Source: Gloeopeniophorella convolvens (taxonomy: Eukaryota; Basidiomycota; Agaricomycetes; Russulales). Taken from it: 64,000 bases of DNA. The stretch covers positions 620,001 through 684,000 of the forward strand of contig WTXD01000004.1 in assembly GCA_022496205.1 (NCBI GenBank). The letters run 5' to 3'. A program made the position numbers and the translations under genes. Positions 24,098 through 34,817 of this stretch are shown here, one piece after another. The notes under the pieces were generated by a model. That model was not told the DNA's origin, ran no database searches, and saw only the letters and a program-made list of their open reading frames with translations. Position 1 is the stretch's first letter; each line of letters starts with the position of its first letter.

Positions 24098-25835
24098 CTA
24101 AGCAGACTGTCCCTCATCGTAGATCACCGTACTCCACTCGCTCTCTATCTCGCCCGTCTGCCGCGCCACGAGCTCCGTCCAGAGCGCGCGCGACACCGGG
24201 CCCATGCCGTCCGCCTCGACCGGGATATCTACATTCTGGCCCTCGTACCCGATCCTGTCGATGGGGCTGATGATCGCCGCCGTGCCTGTGCGCGCGGGCC
24301 CAAGCCGCGTGAGCACGCGCAGCGCACCGCGGACAAGAGGCAGACGACAACGACGCACCTGTACCGAACATCTCCACGAGGCGCCCCGCCTGCACTGCCT
24401 CGCGCACCTCAGGCATCGTCACCGCGCGCTCGTTCACCTCGAGCTTCGCGCCGAGCCCCGGGACGCGCAGCGTGCCCGCCGTGTGGCTGCGCGCGAGCGA
24501 CAGCACCGAGTCGCGCGTGACGCCAGGGAGGATCATGCCGTCTAGCGGGGGAGTGACGAGCTCGAGCGCCCCGTCCGCCTTCCGGAAGACGACGAAGAGG
24601 TTCATCGTCCCGACCTACGCAGGATGGCGCGTCAACACGAGCGGCGTCCAGCGCGCGGGTGACGCACTTCGGTGAGGTAGTGCTCCGGGCCATAAAGCCA
24701 CAGGTTCTGCACGTATCCCAGCTCGGCCGCCTGCTTCTGCGGGAGCACGGCGGACGCGTAGTTGGCGCCGATCTTGTACGCACCCGTGCCTGGTCACGCG
24801 GGTCGCGTCAGCATGGGCAGCAGGAGGGACGCACGTCGCGCGGGCGGACCTCCTGGCGAAGCGCGGACATGCTCCGTGGTGCCGTGCAGCGCCACGGGCT
24901 TGAAGCCGTCGGGGTAGTATGGTCCGACCGGGCTGCAGATGACGTAGAGGAGCGCAGAGTCGGGCGGCGCGATGCCGATGGTGGTTTGCGTGCCGACTGG
25001 TCGCGGCGCACGGGTTAGCATGCGTCTGTATGCGCGGGGGCGCGGGGGACGCACTGATGACGGGGCGGATGTACAGGCTGTGGCCCTTCTCCTGCGGTAT
25101 CCAGTGGCGGTCGAGCCGGACGAGCTGCTTGACGAGCTCGAGGAGCGCCGCGCCGTCGAACGTCTTTGCAGAGTCAACGTTTACACAGCCGGCCACGGTG
25201 GAGCGCGTAGGGCCTACTCACCGGCAGCGCGAGCCTCTGTGCGCTCCGGTTCATCCGTGCCATGTTCAGGTCAGGGCGGAATACGGTGACCTTGCCGGTC
25301 TGGTTCCTGTACGCCTTGAGCCCCTCGAATAGACATTGGGCGTAGTGGAGGACAGTCGAACTGGGGTCGAGCAATAACGGACCATCTTAGTCCCGGACAC
25401 CACCTCGTGTCAGTGCCAAGGTCACACGCGACTCGATTGAACACGTACAGGGCTTGATCTCAGGCGTGCCCCAGCCCACGGACGAGTTCCACGGGATCGT
25501 CAACATATGATCCGTCTGCGCGCAGGTCAGACACGGAACGTGCGCCGCCCGCGACTGCGATACGCACAAAATTGTGACCGAACTTGAGCGTCTTGAGCGC
25601 AGGCAATTCTTTTGGCTGAGACGTTTTGTAGACCTGTAGTCTCGACGGCTGCAGAGACAAGGCAGCATAAGCAAGGCTCGATTTCGACGACAAGTGGTGC
25701 CAGACGTTCCTCAATGTCTGAGAGCGGCGTCTGCGGGGCGGAGATCCATCGCGCGCCGGCGACGCCCACGGCAGGGCGGATGAATTTTCGGGTGCTCCAG
25801 ATACAGACCCGGAGGGGCTGGAGTGAGAGGGGCAT
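24098..25835 (-). CDS. Branched-chain amino-acid aminotransferase, probably mitochondrial
   Basis: PLP enzyme that interconverts Leu, Ile and Val with their 2-oxo acids using glutamate/2-oxoglutarate. The start at 25835 gives a basic, hydroxylated leader ([30 protein letters not shown]) that fits a mitochondrial presequence. Class IV aminotransferase landmarks follow: [131 protein letters not shown] (the Lys before IGANY is the Schiff-base candidate), [31 protein letters not shown] and [26 protein letters not shown]. It stops at 24098. At least eight introns. Confidence 0.92.
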
Positions 25836-26062
25836 GGCGAGGAGAGAATGGGAGAGAATGGGACTGCCTCGTATTTGACTCGGCAGGCGACGAGAAATAA
25901 TTGCACTGGCCGGATGTCAGGTTCCGATCCGGGCCCCGTCTTCCGTCCTTGCACCGGCCCGCGTCTGCCTCGGTTCACACTTTCCAATCAACTGGTGCAA
26001 CAGCCTGAGGGTGCAACACCCACTGGCTTCTCCGCCGTAGTCCTCAAACGTGTATCCCCTGC
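25836..26062. promoter_or_regulatory. Promoter of the aminotransferase gene
   Basis: A 227-bp gap between the stop of the membrane-protein gene and the aminotransferase start, both on the minus strand. It must contain the aminotransferase promoter; no specific motif is clear. Confidence 0.35.
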
Positions 26063-27390
26063 TTAGTATAATATAGAGTCGACTGTCTGGAGACAACAAA
26101 CAATGCTACGATTTCTCCTTCTGTGGTTTACGCGAAGTAGTAGGAAACGACGAAGGGGGCTCGATGGTCCTTCGCGCCCAACAGAACTATCTGCGGCGCC
26201 AATGTCTTGTCTAGGGAGGGTTCCAAATGAAGAGATGCGTGGTACTGGAGGATGGGGTGGGGTATCTGAGGGAAGGTGGCCTAGCGAAGGCGTCGATGAC
26301 TGACGAAGACGAGAGAGTGGCGGCGGATTCGAGCTACTTCGTTGCGGAAGCGATGTCGAAGACGCCTCTCCTGGACGCGCAGCGCGATCAGCATGAGTTC
26401 AACAAACAGAATGGCACACGTACTTGATGAGCGTCGGCTTTGGCTCTTCATTGTTTCACGGCTGCTTTGTCGCTTGGCGACCTTTGGCACTGGTTCGCTG
26501 CCCTGGCCGACTGCGATCCACTTATCGGTCAAGCTGCCTCTCCAGCTTTCCCTCTGCGCACTATCACCGAGGAAGGGAGGCCGTGGGATGCGTGCGTCAT
26601 TGCCGCCTGCATTGGAATATAGTTCAGGCGCCAGAGGCGCAGGTAGCACAATTTGAATATTATTGTGTGGTGCATGCGGAGGTCCACGGATGCTAGCCCG
26701 GCTACGAGCGGTTGCGCCGGTTTGCGTGGTGCTGACAGAGCCCATTGAAAATGGACGCACTTTCGGGCGCGAGTTGGTACGCATCATCGGCTGGGTGGAT
26801 GATGTGGAAAATGGTGACGCAGGTGTAGTGGCTTCAGACGGAGGCGACGAGTGCTCATTCGACGACTGGAGGGACGCCGATGACGAGCTAGGGGGCCGAT
26901 TCGACATGGAAAAGGAGGGAACTGGGGGATGGAGAGGGACACTATGCAAGAGGGAAGGATCATCAGTGCCTTCGTCTGTCTCGTGGGTGTATGTCGAGGC
27001 ATGACGCGAAGTGTTTGTGGAATCGCGGATATGCGGGAGGAGGGACGCGTTGCTATCATGGCGAGCAGGCGCGGGAGAGTGAGGGTCAAACAAGTTCTGG
27101 GGAACACTGTTGTTCTTGTGTTCGGCGAACGCTGAAAGCTGATGCTCCCTCTGATGCACTAGGGCTTGCCTCGGAGGTAACGGCACCCTCCCAGAGCGAC
27201 TGGAATGCCGGGAAAGGATCCGCCAGAGGAAGAGCGTGAACAAGACGCCGCCGACAGAGGCTACGACGGCCACTATGATGATAGTGGTGTGGCTGAGTCC
27301 GTGCTTCGGTCCACCTCGAGGGAAATGGCGGTGTCGGTGATGATCAGCGTCGTACGCGGCGCGAGAGTTGCGGGTGTGGATCGTGTACAT
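26063..27390 (-). CDS. Single-pass membrane protein with disordered Ser/Pro-rich tail
   Basis: Unrecognised membrane protein. The likely start at 27390 gives a short outer segment (MYTIHTRNSRAAYDADHHRHRHFPRGG), then one clear transmembrane helix (HTTIIIVAVVASVGGVLFTLFLW) followed by basic RILSRHSSRSGR, the cytosolic side. The remaining roughly 330 residues are Ser/Pro/Thr-rich and disordered, with PFSMGSVSTTQTG and PHNNIQIVLPAPLAPELY. An intron with donor GTACGT and acceptor CGTCCAG (about 26372-26417) keeps phase and leads to SSTSLPQRSSSNPPPLSRLRQSS ... GTLPRQDIGAADSSVGREGPSSPLRRFLLLR, ending at 26063. Topology resembles Skg6/mid2-like fungal cell-surface sensors, but no such domain can be shown. 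Confidence 0.7.
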
Positions 27391-29551
27391 GCCCGAGTGC
27401 AAGGAGTGGCGCAGCAAAAGATTGTGCTATCGCATGTAACGCGAGTTACTATGTTATCCTGAAGATGTATAGCTGGTATCTGCGGAACAGTCAAGGCATT
27501 AGCAAGGCAGTAGGACAGTAGAACGGTGCCAGCAGTCGGAGGGTGATTGAGCTGGCTGACCTGCGGGTAGCTTTGGATGGGTGGCCTTGTGATAGAGAAG
27601 GAAAGCGGCGGCGCTACGGCCAAGGCAGACCGTGCCTTGCGTGCCCGTCGTTGGGGGGAGAATTAGGACGACAGTGTCAGGAACCAGGACACAATCCCGG
27701 TGTGTTATATTCCATTTTGATATTCTTCCGGCCCGCGGCAAATCAGCCGTAACGAGCTGATGTCAAGCACTGCCCTGTACGTAGACGGGCTCCTGCAGGG
27801 CCGCACGCTCCACCGAACGGTGTTAGAGGAAGTAAGCACATACATTGTATGCTGGTCGGCAGGGGTGCGAGGACACTGGACGACCCGGGTGCTTTACGCG
27901 TACGGTCGAGGAGACCGTTCAGGAGAACGTTCCCTGGCCCTTCCCATCTTCGTGTCACGGCTCCGGGCGCAACGTCATCAACGCTCCCCGATTACTTCCG
28001 GTTTTGGGAGCCGCCAAGCCAGAAGCCGGACCAAACCCAACCAAACTCGCATACTCCGCACAAACGGCGACAGCGCTTGTACAATGTCGCCACGGTAGAA
28101 ATTTTAAGTAAGGGCGCCACAATTATCGGCTCCACGGCCTGTCCATGTCAGGCCCACCGTCCACGTGGAAACGCGCGTCTCACAGGCAGAATAACGGTTT
28201 CCTTTCCTCAACACCGCTGGAGCCTGGAGACGCACGTTGTTGATGCAAGATCATGGCGTGAGAGAACATGGCAACAAAGCAAGCGCGCAGAGGTGTGGGA
28301 GCGGCCTCCTGTAAACTTAAACTCAGGCGCTTATTTATTGACTGTATGGGCGCGTTGCAACAGGTTGCAACCCGCGCACCCACAAGGTAACAACCTTGTT
28401 GGAACCGAACCAGTGGGTCTCTGACCAACGTGCTTGAGTTCGGTCCCTACCATTGATATACATAGGCATCATTGCGGCCTAGATATCGAACTCTGGGTCA
28501 ACGGTCATTCAATCATCACCAATCGTCTGATTTGACGACGCGATCCCATCCACTCAAAAGTGGCTCGTCTTGTTTCTGTCTTGGTTTTCGCGCGTTCTTC
28601 TTCAAACGTCGGCCTGCTTTCGCCGATTTCCCGAGATGACATAGAAAGGTGGCGCTCTCGTTTCTTCCGCAGACACCTGACGCAGGCGACGCTTTCTATG
28701 GGATAGCTTCCGCCGGATCCCTAAGCATCTTCAACGACGCCACCGTTGCTCACGAGTCTGTTGGCACTGGCAGAATACCGCACTGGGCACCAATTCGTTG
28801 TGGACGGGCATGGTTGCCGATTGGGGCTCGGTGGAAAGGGTTCTCTAACGAGCCTGCGCCCTATAGTTCATACCACCGCGGACCCCGCTCTAAAAGGCTT
28901 TCCCTCTCGCTCTCGCGTCACGGTGGACGCGCAACTGGTTTTCGTCAGGGCGTTCTATGGTGATCTACCTTGTGGCCCGCAATGCTGTCCCAGCGTCGTT
29001 CACGCGCGTGCCCTCATTCCCGATCACACAAAGGGAGGTCTGGTGCGAGCTCTCACGCTATTTCCCTCGCACTTCAGATATCATCTGCGGAACCTCCCTC
29101 TCCACAGGTGCGCCGTACGATGTGTTCAAGCCATCTATTCCAACAGTGCGCCCTGTGCTCTTCCCTGTGCCTAGACGGCACATGATTTTGTTGGAACACA
29201 TGGATACCCCAGGCACCTCCGCGGAGAAGTCAGAAGAGGGCTTTCGCTCTCGCACAGGGCCTGAGAGCGGCATGAACACTTTTCACTTTCTAGAATTCAC
29301 ACCTAGAAAAGGATCCGAGGCTGTTCTGAGAAATGGCGCGTAAATTGCGGACCTCACTTTCCTGACCGCTATTATAAAGTTGGGTTTCGGCAAAGTACTA
29401 GATGATGAGAGTTACGAAGTCCGAACATGCACAACGATGTAATATGCCACTACTTGCACGATTTGTTGTTTTATTCCAGGAAGCTCAAGTGACGGAGAGC
29501 CTCGCCCTCTGCTTACATAAGTATGTAAAGGGAGTCTGGCGCGTGGACGGG
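27391..29551. other. Gene-poor 2.2-kb stretch
   Basis: Between the membrane-protein start and the PXA-gene start. The first kilobase (27391-28600) has only incoherent short frames. The second part contains the possible relic listed at 28649-29343. No RNA gene or repeat could be supported. Confidence 0.45.
28649..29343 (+). pseudogene. Possible frame-broken gene relic or unannotated gene
   Basis: Three successive plus-strand frames each read like ordinary protein but do not connect: DAGDAFYGIASAGSLSIFNDATVAHESVG (about 28677-28763), TGHQFVVDGHGCRLGLGGKGSLTS ... QLVFVRAFYG (about 28777-28962), then VIYLVARNAVPASFTRVPSFPITQREVWCELSRYFPRTSD ... PRKGSEAVLRNGA with a stop at 29343. No convincing start codon or canonical intron joins them, and I recognise no family. 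It may be a decayed gene, or a real gene with exons I cannot place. Confidence 0.3.
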
Positions 29552-31466
29552 ATGAAGACGAAGGATGCGATGGCTGCAAGCCTCGCACCCCCCGCACCCT
29601 CAATCAACTCCTCCAGCAAGATAACCCCGTCCGTCAGCCAGACAATATCCCTCACAAAGCGCCTTCTCTTCCCCCACCTCGCCGCCTCCACTCCCATCCC
29701 TCCCCTTCTTCGCACCTCCGCCGCATACCCACCCCTCGACGCGGAGCTCTACGACCTCCTTGCCCTCGCCCTTCGCGCATACATAAACCCATGGTGGACA
29801 AAGATCACCCGCTACGACAAGCAGCTCCTTGTCGAGCTCACGCGCATCCTCTCCGCTATCATCCGTGCGCTCGAGGCCAGAATCCTCGCTGCCGACTTGA
29901 CCCCCTTGGTCTGCCATGACCTTCCTCTCTTGCTCACCCAGCACTCCGTCGACTACCGCACTGCCGCTCAGAAGCTTGGCTCGTCATATGCAGCCGCCGG
30001 GTCTGCATCTCTTCCTTTGCTGTTCCACGGGCAGCAGCAGCACGTCGGCGTGTCTGCCGAGGGAAGACTCGACGAGGTCTACGTGCGTGCTGCCTTGGAT
30101 GTTGTCCTCAAAGCATGCCTGTCTCCCGAGGACTGGGATGCCGAAGCAGAGCGCTATATTATCCGCGAACTCATCGTCAAGACGGTGTGCGTGGACGTTG
30201 CACCGCGGGTCACACAACCTTGGTTCTTGCACAGCTCGCTGTTGGTGCTGCTCGGGCCCGTCGAGGAGCCATTGCTGAAAGTGAGCACCGCGTCTCCCTT
30301 TTCTGGGGTTCAATGCCTTTATCCGCGGACGATTGTGCTCGGGCGTCCTTGCTCACCGTCCTCTCGCTGCATTAGACGATGTGTAACTACGATACTGGCC
30401 AATACACCTTTGACCACCTTTCTGTTGCGGAGTGCTCGCCACGTTCGGCATGACCAGTAGGCTGACTGTCTCCAAGCCTCCAGATCCGCCCTCGCGATTC
30501 AACACGAATTCATCCGCGTCCCCATCCTTCCACACCATCATCATCCTCTTCCTCTCCGCCGTGCAGACCGTTTCCAGCGCCGCGCTCTCTATCATCCACT
30601 TCTACAAGAATGCCGTCCACACGATCAAGACGGTGAACAACTCGCCGCCGATTCGCCCCCCGTCTCTCACCCGCACCGAGTCGCATAATTCAGAGACAGC
30701 GCCTTCGCACTCGTCGAAGTTACCGGAGACCCCCACCACACCAATCCTCCCCTCTTCGTCTGGATCCGTCACCGCGTCTGTCGGTTCACAGACGGCCAAC
30801 TCGTCCGCCCCACCATCGCTGCGCAGCCCACCACCACTACGCAACCTCGCGCGCCCACCTCTTCTTCTCGTTGCCGAATTCCTGGGCCTGCGCTCCCGGT
30901 TCACCGGCTCTGCGCTCCTCTTCATCTGCGATGCACTAGCCACCGCATTCGCGCCGTTCCTCGACCGGTGAGCCAACCCCCGTCCTGGCGCCGCACACAA
31001 TCTTAAGCTTAGCCTCTGGCCCCGCGCAGCCTCCTCCCGCTCTTCCTTTACACATCGATCCTGACGCCCGCTCAAGTTGCCGGCCTCGCCAACGCCGCTA
31101 AGCGCTCGCTCTTCCCGAACGGCTATCCGGCGCAGGCCCCGCCCGACCCCACGCCGGAGGAGCAGGCCGTGCTGCGCGCGGAACTCGTACGACGCCTTGC
31201 GCAGCTGGTCCCGGGTACGACGCTACCCCGTCCGCAGCTGCTCCCCCGGCTGACATCTCAGTCCAGGCCCACTCGCGCCCGTGCTGCTCGGGCCCACGCC
31301 AGCGGCGCGCGAGCAGACGCTGAGCACGCTGCTCGGCCCGTTCGACGAGCAGGCGTGCAATGCGCACCTGTTCGTGCTTATCTTTGACCTTGTCCTCCTC
31401 GCGCTGTTCCCGGAGATGGCGGTGGGCGCGGCGGGCTCGGGCGGGGGTGGGAGCGCGCAGCCCTGA
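29552..31466 (+). CDS. PXA-domain protein (PX-associated, endosomal sorting type)
   Basis: The N-terminal half has the PXA domain of sorting-nexin relatives: LTKRLLFPHLA, LDAELYDLLALALRAYINPWWTKITRYDKQLLVELTRILSAIIRALEARI, LPLLLTQHSVDYRTA and LDEVYVRAALDVVLKACLSPEDWDAEAERYIIRELIVKTV. After EEPLLK an intron (30281-30375), a 7-nt exon and a second intron (30383-30432) lead to LATFGMTSRLTVSKPPDPP, a hydrophobic stretch (FHTIIILFLSAVQTVSSAALSIIHFY), a Ser/Pro-rich linker and LLPLFLYTSILTPAQVAGLANAAKRSLFPNGYPA. The end LFVLIFDLVLLALFPEMAVG stops at 31466. No PX domain is present, which fits the shorter fungal PXA-only proteins. The start at 29552 is chosen because upstream in-frame residues look non-coding; 29570 is an alternative. 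Confidence 0.8.
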
Positions 31467-31893
31467 AGGCTGACTGGTCGTACTTGGCTGCTGCGCTGTA
31501 ACGAAACCCGATAACGGTTACGAATGATCACGTTGCGATACGCACGCCGCACGAGCCCGCTCCGTTGCGCAGGCCCGTCTTACATCCTCTTACATCCGTC
31601 CGTCCGCAGCGCATCGGTGCACAGGTGCGGAGTGGAGCCTCCGACACGAGCAAGCGAGTCGTTTCAGTAGAGATCAGGGGCATAGCTATACGTACTACTA
31701 CTGAGCAAACGAAAACAGATAACAGTACTAGCGGCAAAGCAGACGCAGACGCAAACACGTGCGCGCATAGAGGGGTAGTACTGTGGCAACAGGAGGGTGA
31801 TATCTAGATACGTACTGTAGTGGATTACAGTGCACCAATAAGTGCACGTTGTGACTTCTTCCTTTTCTTCTCGTCCCTGCGCGGGGGGTCCGA
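31467..31893. other. Convergent 3' flanks, no gene seen
   Basis: About 430 bp between two convergent stops. Nothing coding is supported. Confidence 0.5.
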
Positions 31894-32721
31894 CTAGAGC
31901 TTGAACTCGCTCTTCGCGAACTGGAGTTCGGCCGAAGCCGGGTCGTCGACGAACCAAACGAGCTGGCCTGGCGGGGACGGGCGCACGCGTGCGGCGGGGA
32001 GCCCGAGCTCGGGCGTGTCGAGGATGTCGCGCAGGATCTGCGCCTTGCCCGCGCCGGTCGCGACGAAGGCGACGCGCGCAGCGTGGTTAATCACGGGGTA
32101 CGTGAGCGTGATGCGGCGCGGGGGCGGCTTGGGCGAGTCCTCGATGTATGCGACCCAGCGGTCGCGCTCCGAGAGCAGCTCGTGGCCTGGGAAGAGCGAC
32201 GCGGTGTGCCCGTCGGGGCCGGTGCCGAGGAGGATGAGGTCGAAGACGGGGAAGCGCGCCGCATCCTTCTGCGCGAACTCCTTGATGAGCTCCTTTTCGT
32301 ACGCGTCGGCGAGCTCCTCGAGGTCATCGAGCAGCTCCACGTCGATCGTGTGTATGTTCTCTAGGGGGATCGGGACCTTGGAGTAGAGGACGTCCTGTGC
32401 GAGCTTGTGGTTGGAGTCTGGGTGGTCGAGGGGCACGACGCGCTCGTCCGCGTAAAAGACCTGCCTGCAGCATCTGATCAGATGGGGAAATGTATGCGCA
32501 CCATCGCCGCATGCTTACCATTTGTCCCACTTCACACCTGACTTGCCGATGAGGGCCGAGAGGGTCTGCGGAAGAGATCCGCCGGAAATAGCGACGGTGA
32601 AGCGGCCGCGCTTCTCGATGGCCTCTCTCTGTGCCTTGAGGACGTAGTCTGCGAGGGCATCGGAAAGCTGGGAGGCGTCTGGGAAGGAGTAGACGACGGG
32701 CGGGGTGAGGTGGTGAGACAT
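31894..32721 (-). CDS. 6-phosphogluconolactonase
   Basis: Second enzyme of the oxidative pentose-phosphate pathway: hydrolyses 6-phosphogluconolactone to 6-phosphogluconate, the substrate of the dehydrogenase encoded at 8.8 kb. Two exons. Exon 1 gives [54 protein letters not shown]; the intron is 32465-32518. Exon 2 reads [51 protein letters not shown] and [33 protein letters not shown] and [16 protein letters not shown] are the family signatures. It ends [11 protein letters not shown] at 31894. The length of about 257 residues is normal. Confidence 0.95.
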
Positions 32722-33124
32722 GGTGATGCTCCGCTGGGGCTCGGCAAGATGGGTAACTTGTAACCTGTTCGTCGCGTCTGCGAGATAAGTACTAATCTGA
32801 TGACGTCATCCTATTGCCCAACACAGATCCCGAAAATATTTGAAAGGAATTGGAGAACGAAACAAGGCCTGGTATCACGTTAAGTAACATAAATACGCCA
32901 GCTGGCAAAGGGCCAAACTGCACTGAAATGGAGAGATCATGGCGTGTCGTTAGAGGGTACAAGGCATACATGTTTGGGGGGATCACAGCACTCGGGGAGA
33001 TTATCGAGGGATAGTGTAACACTTCAGTACGGAAATTAGGCAGAAGCCGTCTGACATAGGATAGCAGAGAGAGAGAGCATGCATACGCGCAGCATATATT
33101 GAGCCAATCGTCCCTTGTGTTCTT
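32722..33124. promoter_or_regulatory. Promoter region of the lactonase gene
   Basis: About 400 bp between the lactonase start and the stop of the next minus-strand gene. It should contain the lactonase promoter and the neighbour's 3' UTR. A short agagagagag run at 33067-33078 is the only repeat seen. Confidence 0.4.
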
Positions 33125-34546
33125 TCAGGCCTTGCTGACGCCGACCGTGTTGAATTCCCCTATCGTCATGAGCGACTCGAGACGCTCCTCGAGACCTTGA
33201 CCGAGCCCCTCGCGTTCCCATTCGCCACCGACATCGTCGACGAACAGGCCCTCGCGACCTTCGCGAATGTCCCTGTCCCCATAGAAACTGGTGCGCGGGC
33301 TCGCACCAGCACTCCCCCCGCCGGTCTGTTGCGGAATGCCAAGCACTGACAGGAGATGGGGTGGAGGGTCTGCGACGGTAGCAGAGGTTGTAAGGGATGA
33401 GAGGGGAAGCGTTGATGACGGTGCCGATGTGAGTAGATCGGTGTACGATATGAATGATAACCGCTTCGTTGCCGCGTGGGGAGAGGGAGGATGGGAAAGC
33501 GCCAAAGGGGACACAGGCTGCACAGATGGTGAGGACTGCTGCGACCCAGGGACCGCAAAATCGGAGAAGGCCGTTGTCGTGGGTGTGGGTAAAACATCTG
33601 TGCCAGGCTCCTGCGTGGTTGATTCGCCGAAAACGCTGCTCGTGGGGGTCGGGGACGGGTGACCTGGGCCGTCTGTATTGGATCCGACCGGCTGTGTCTG
33701 CGTTTGTAAAACAGGCTTTTGCGGCGATAAGTGGGCACCAGGATTGGCAGGTAAGGGAAGGGTGAGACTGGGGCTCGGGCTGGGCAGTGTCATACGGGGC
33801 ACGCTGCTCTTGCCGTGAGTAGGGCTCGGGCTACGGCTGCTGAATCGCGAACTAGGGCTTGTGAGACCGCTGAGGGTCATGCCAAACTCCGCATTTGCAG
33901 GAGCCACGACAGCAATCAGCTGATCGTCTGTAGGTGACGATAGCACAGCCGCTGCGCTATCAAGCACGGTCGGGACAGCATGATCGAGCTGTTCTGTAGC
34001 TTTCCCCCGCGGAGTGCGGTGTGGGTGGGAAGGCTGAGGGGGTGAGGGGGTGATAGGCTCGATATCGCGCTCAAAGATTGCGGAGGAAGACGAGTGACTG
34101 TGGGTAGATGTTAGGTAATGTACGTTGGACCAAGTAACGAGAAGACGGGAACGGCTGGAAATGCAACGGCATTCGAACGGTTCTATCGGTAGCGAGGGAG
34201 AGGGGAAGTGCAGGAGATGAATGGAGGTAGAGAAGAAGGGGCAAGGGCTGATTTGGGGTGTAGAAAAAAAAGGATCACTTACACAGAGGTGGGAGATGAT
34301 GGTATTGATGTAGGTGAGCGCGAGCCGACCTTGAGACCCAGGTGCTGCGAGGCATGGCCTGAAACCTTTCGCTCGCGTGCGACGTCCTTCTGGGGGGTGA
34401 GGGCGCCAGCAGATGTGATGTGGCGGAGCTCGAGAGATGGGGAGGGATGAGTAGCCGAGGGCGATGCTAACGACGAGATATGAAGCATGGATCGGGTTGT
34501 ATGAGCGACATAGACTCACCTTGAGCTGAATGTGTGGGAAACGACA
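33125..34546 (-). CDS. Ser/Pro-rich protein of unknown function
   Basis: Unrecognised, mostly disordered protein. Exon 1 is short (MSFPTHSAQ, start at 34546). A phase-1 intron leads to ASPSATHPSPSLELRHITSAGALTPQKDVARERKVSGHASQHLGLKVGSRSPTSIPSSPTSV. A second intron (about 34085-34280) leads to the main exon: HSSSSAIFERDIEPITPSPPQPSHPHRTPRGK, ELIAVVAPANAEFGMTLSGLTSPSSRFSSRSPSPTHGKSSVPRMTLPSP. The best-ordered segments are KRLSFISYTDLLTSAPSSTLPLSSLT and the C-terminal helix EWEREGLGQGLEERLESLMTIGEFNTVGVSKA. Many SP/TP sites suggest phosphorylation. I infer a fungal-specific regulatory protein; no domain is visible. Confidence 0.7.
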   Translation of the reverse strand, partial: CRFPHIQLKVSLCRSYNPIHASYLVVSIALGYSSLPISRAPPHHICWRPHPPEGRRTRAKGFRPCLAAPGSQGRLALTYINTIISHLCVSDPFFSTPQISPCPFFSTSIHLLHFPSPSLPIEPFECRCISSRSRLLVTWSNVHYLTSTHSHSSSSAIFERDIEPITPSPPQPSHPHRTPRGKATEQLDHAVPTVLDSAAAVLSSPTDDQLIAVVAPANAEFGMTLSGLTSPSSRFSSRSPSPTHGKSSVPRMTLPSPSPSLTLPLPANPGAHLSPQKPVLQTQTQPVGSNTDGPGHPSPTPTSSVFGESTTQEPGTDVLPTPTTTAFSDFAVPGSQQSSPSVQPVSPLALSHPPSPHAATKRLSFISYTDLLTSAPSSTLPLSSLTTSATVADPPPHLLSVLGIPQQTGGGSAGASPRTSFYGDRDIREGREGLFVDDVGGEWEREGLGQGLEERLESLMTIGEFNTVGVSKA

Positions 34547-34817
34547 TTTGAGATTGATAGAGAGGAGGGGAGGCTGGAAGCTGGAGAGTAATTGTGGATG
34601 AAAGCGAAGAGAGGAAACAAGATCGAGAGCGGTTGAATTAAAGGACGACCGTGACCGAACGTGGCCGTGGCCGGCGCTTTCCGGCTCATAGCCCCGGTGC
34701 CGGGCCGCTCTTCGCCGGCGGTTGCGGGGATGATGTCACACACTCTCACTCTCTCTTGAAACGTCGCTGAACAGCTGAGCCCGATTATTGAATATTGCAT
34801 GCTACTTCTGTGCCAGT
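34547..34817. promoter_or_regulatory. Divergent promoter, Ser/Pro-rich protein and protease
   Basis: A 271-bp gap between divergent start codons that must carry both promoters. An AT-rich stretch (about 34785-34800, ttattgaatattgcat) lies just before the protease start. No known operator is recognised. Confidence 0.4.

Noticed and set aside
28360..28425. tRNA-like B-box (ggttcggttcc) on the minus strand
   Set aside because: Flanking bases do not form a T-stem, acceptor stem or anticodon arm.
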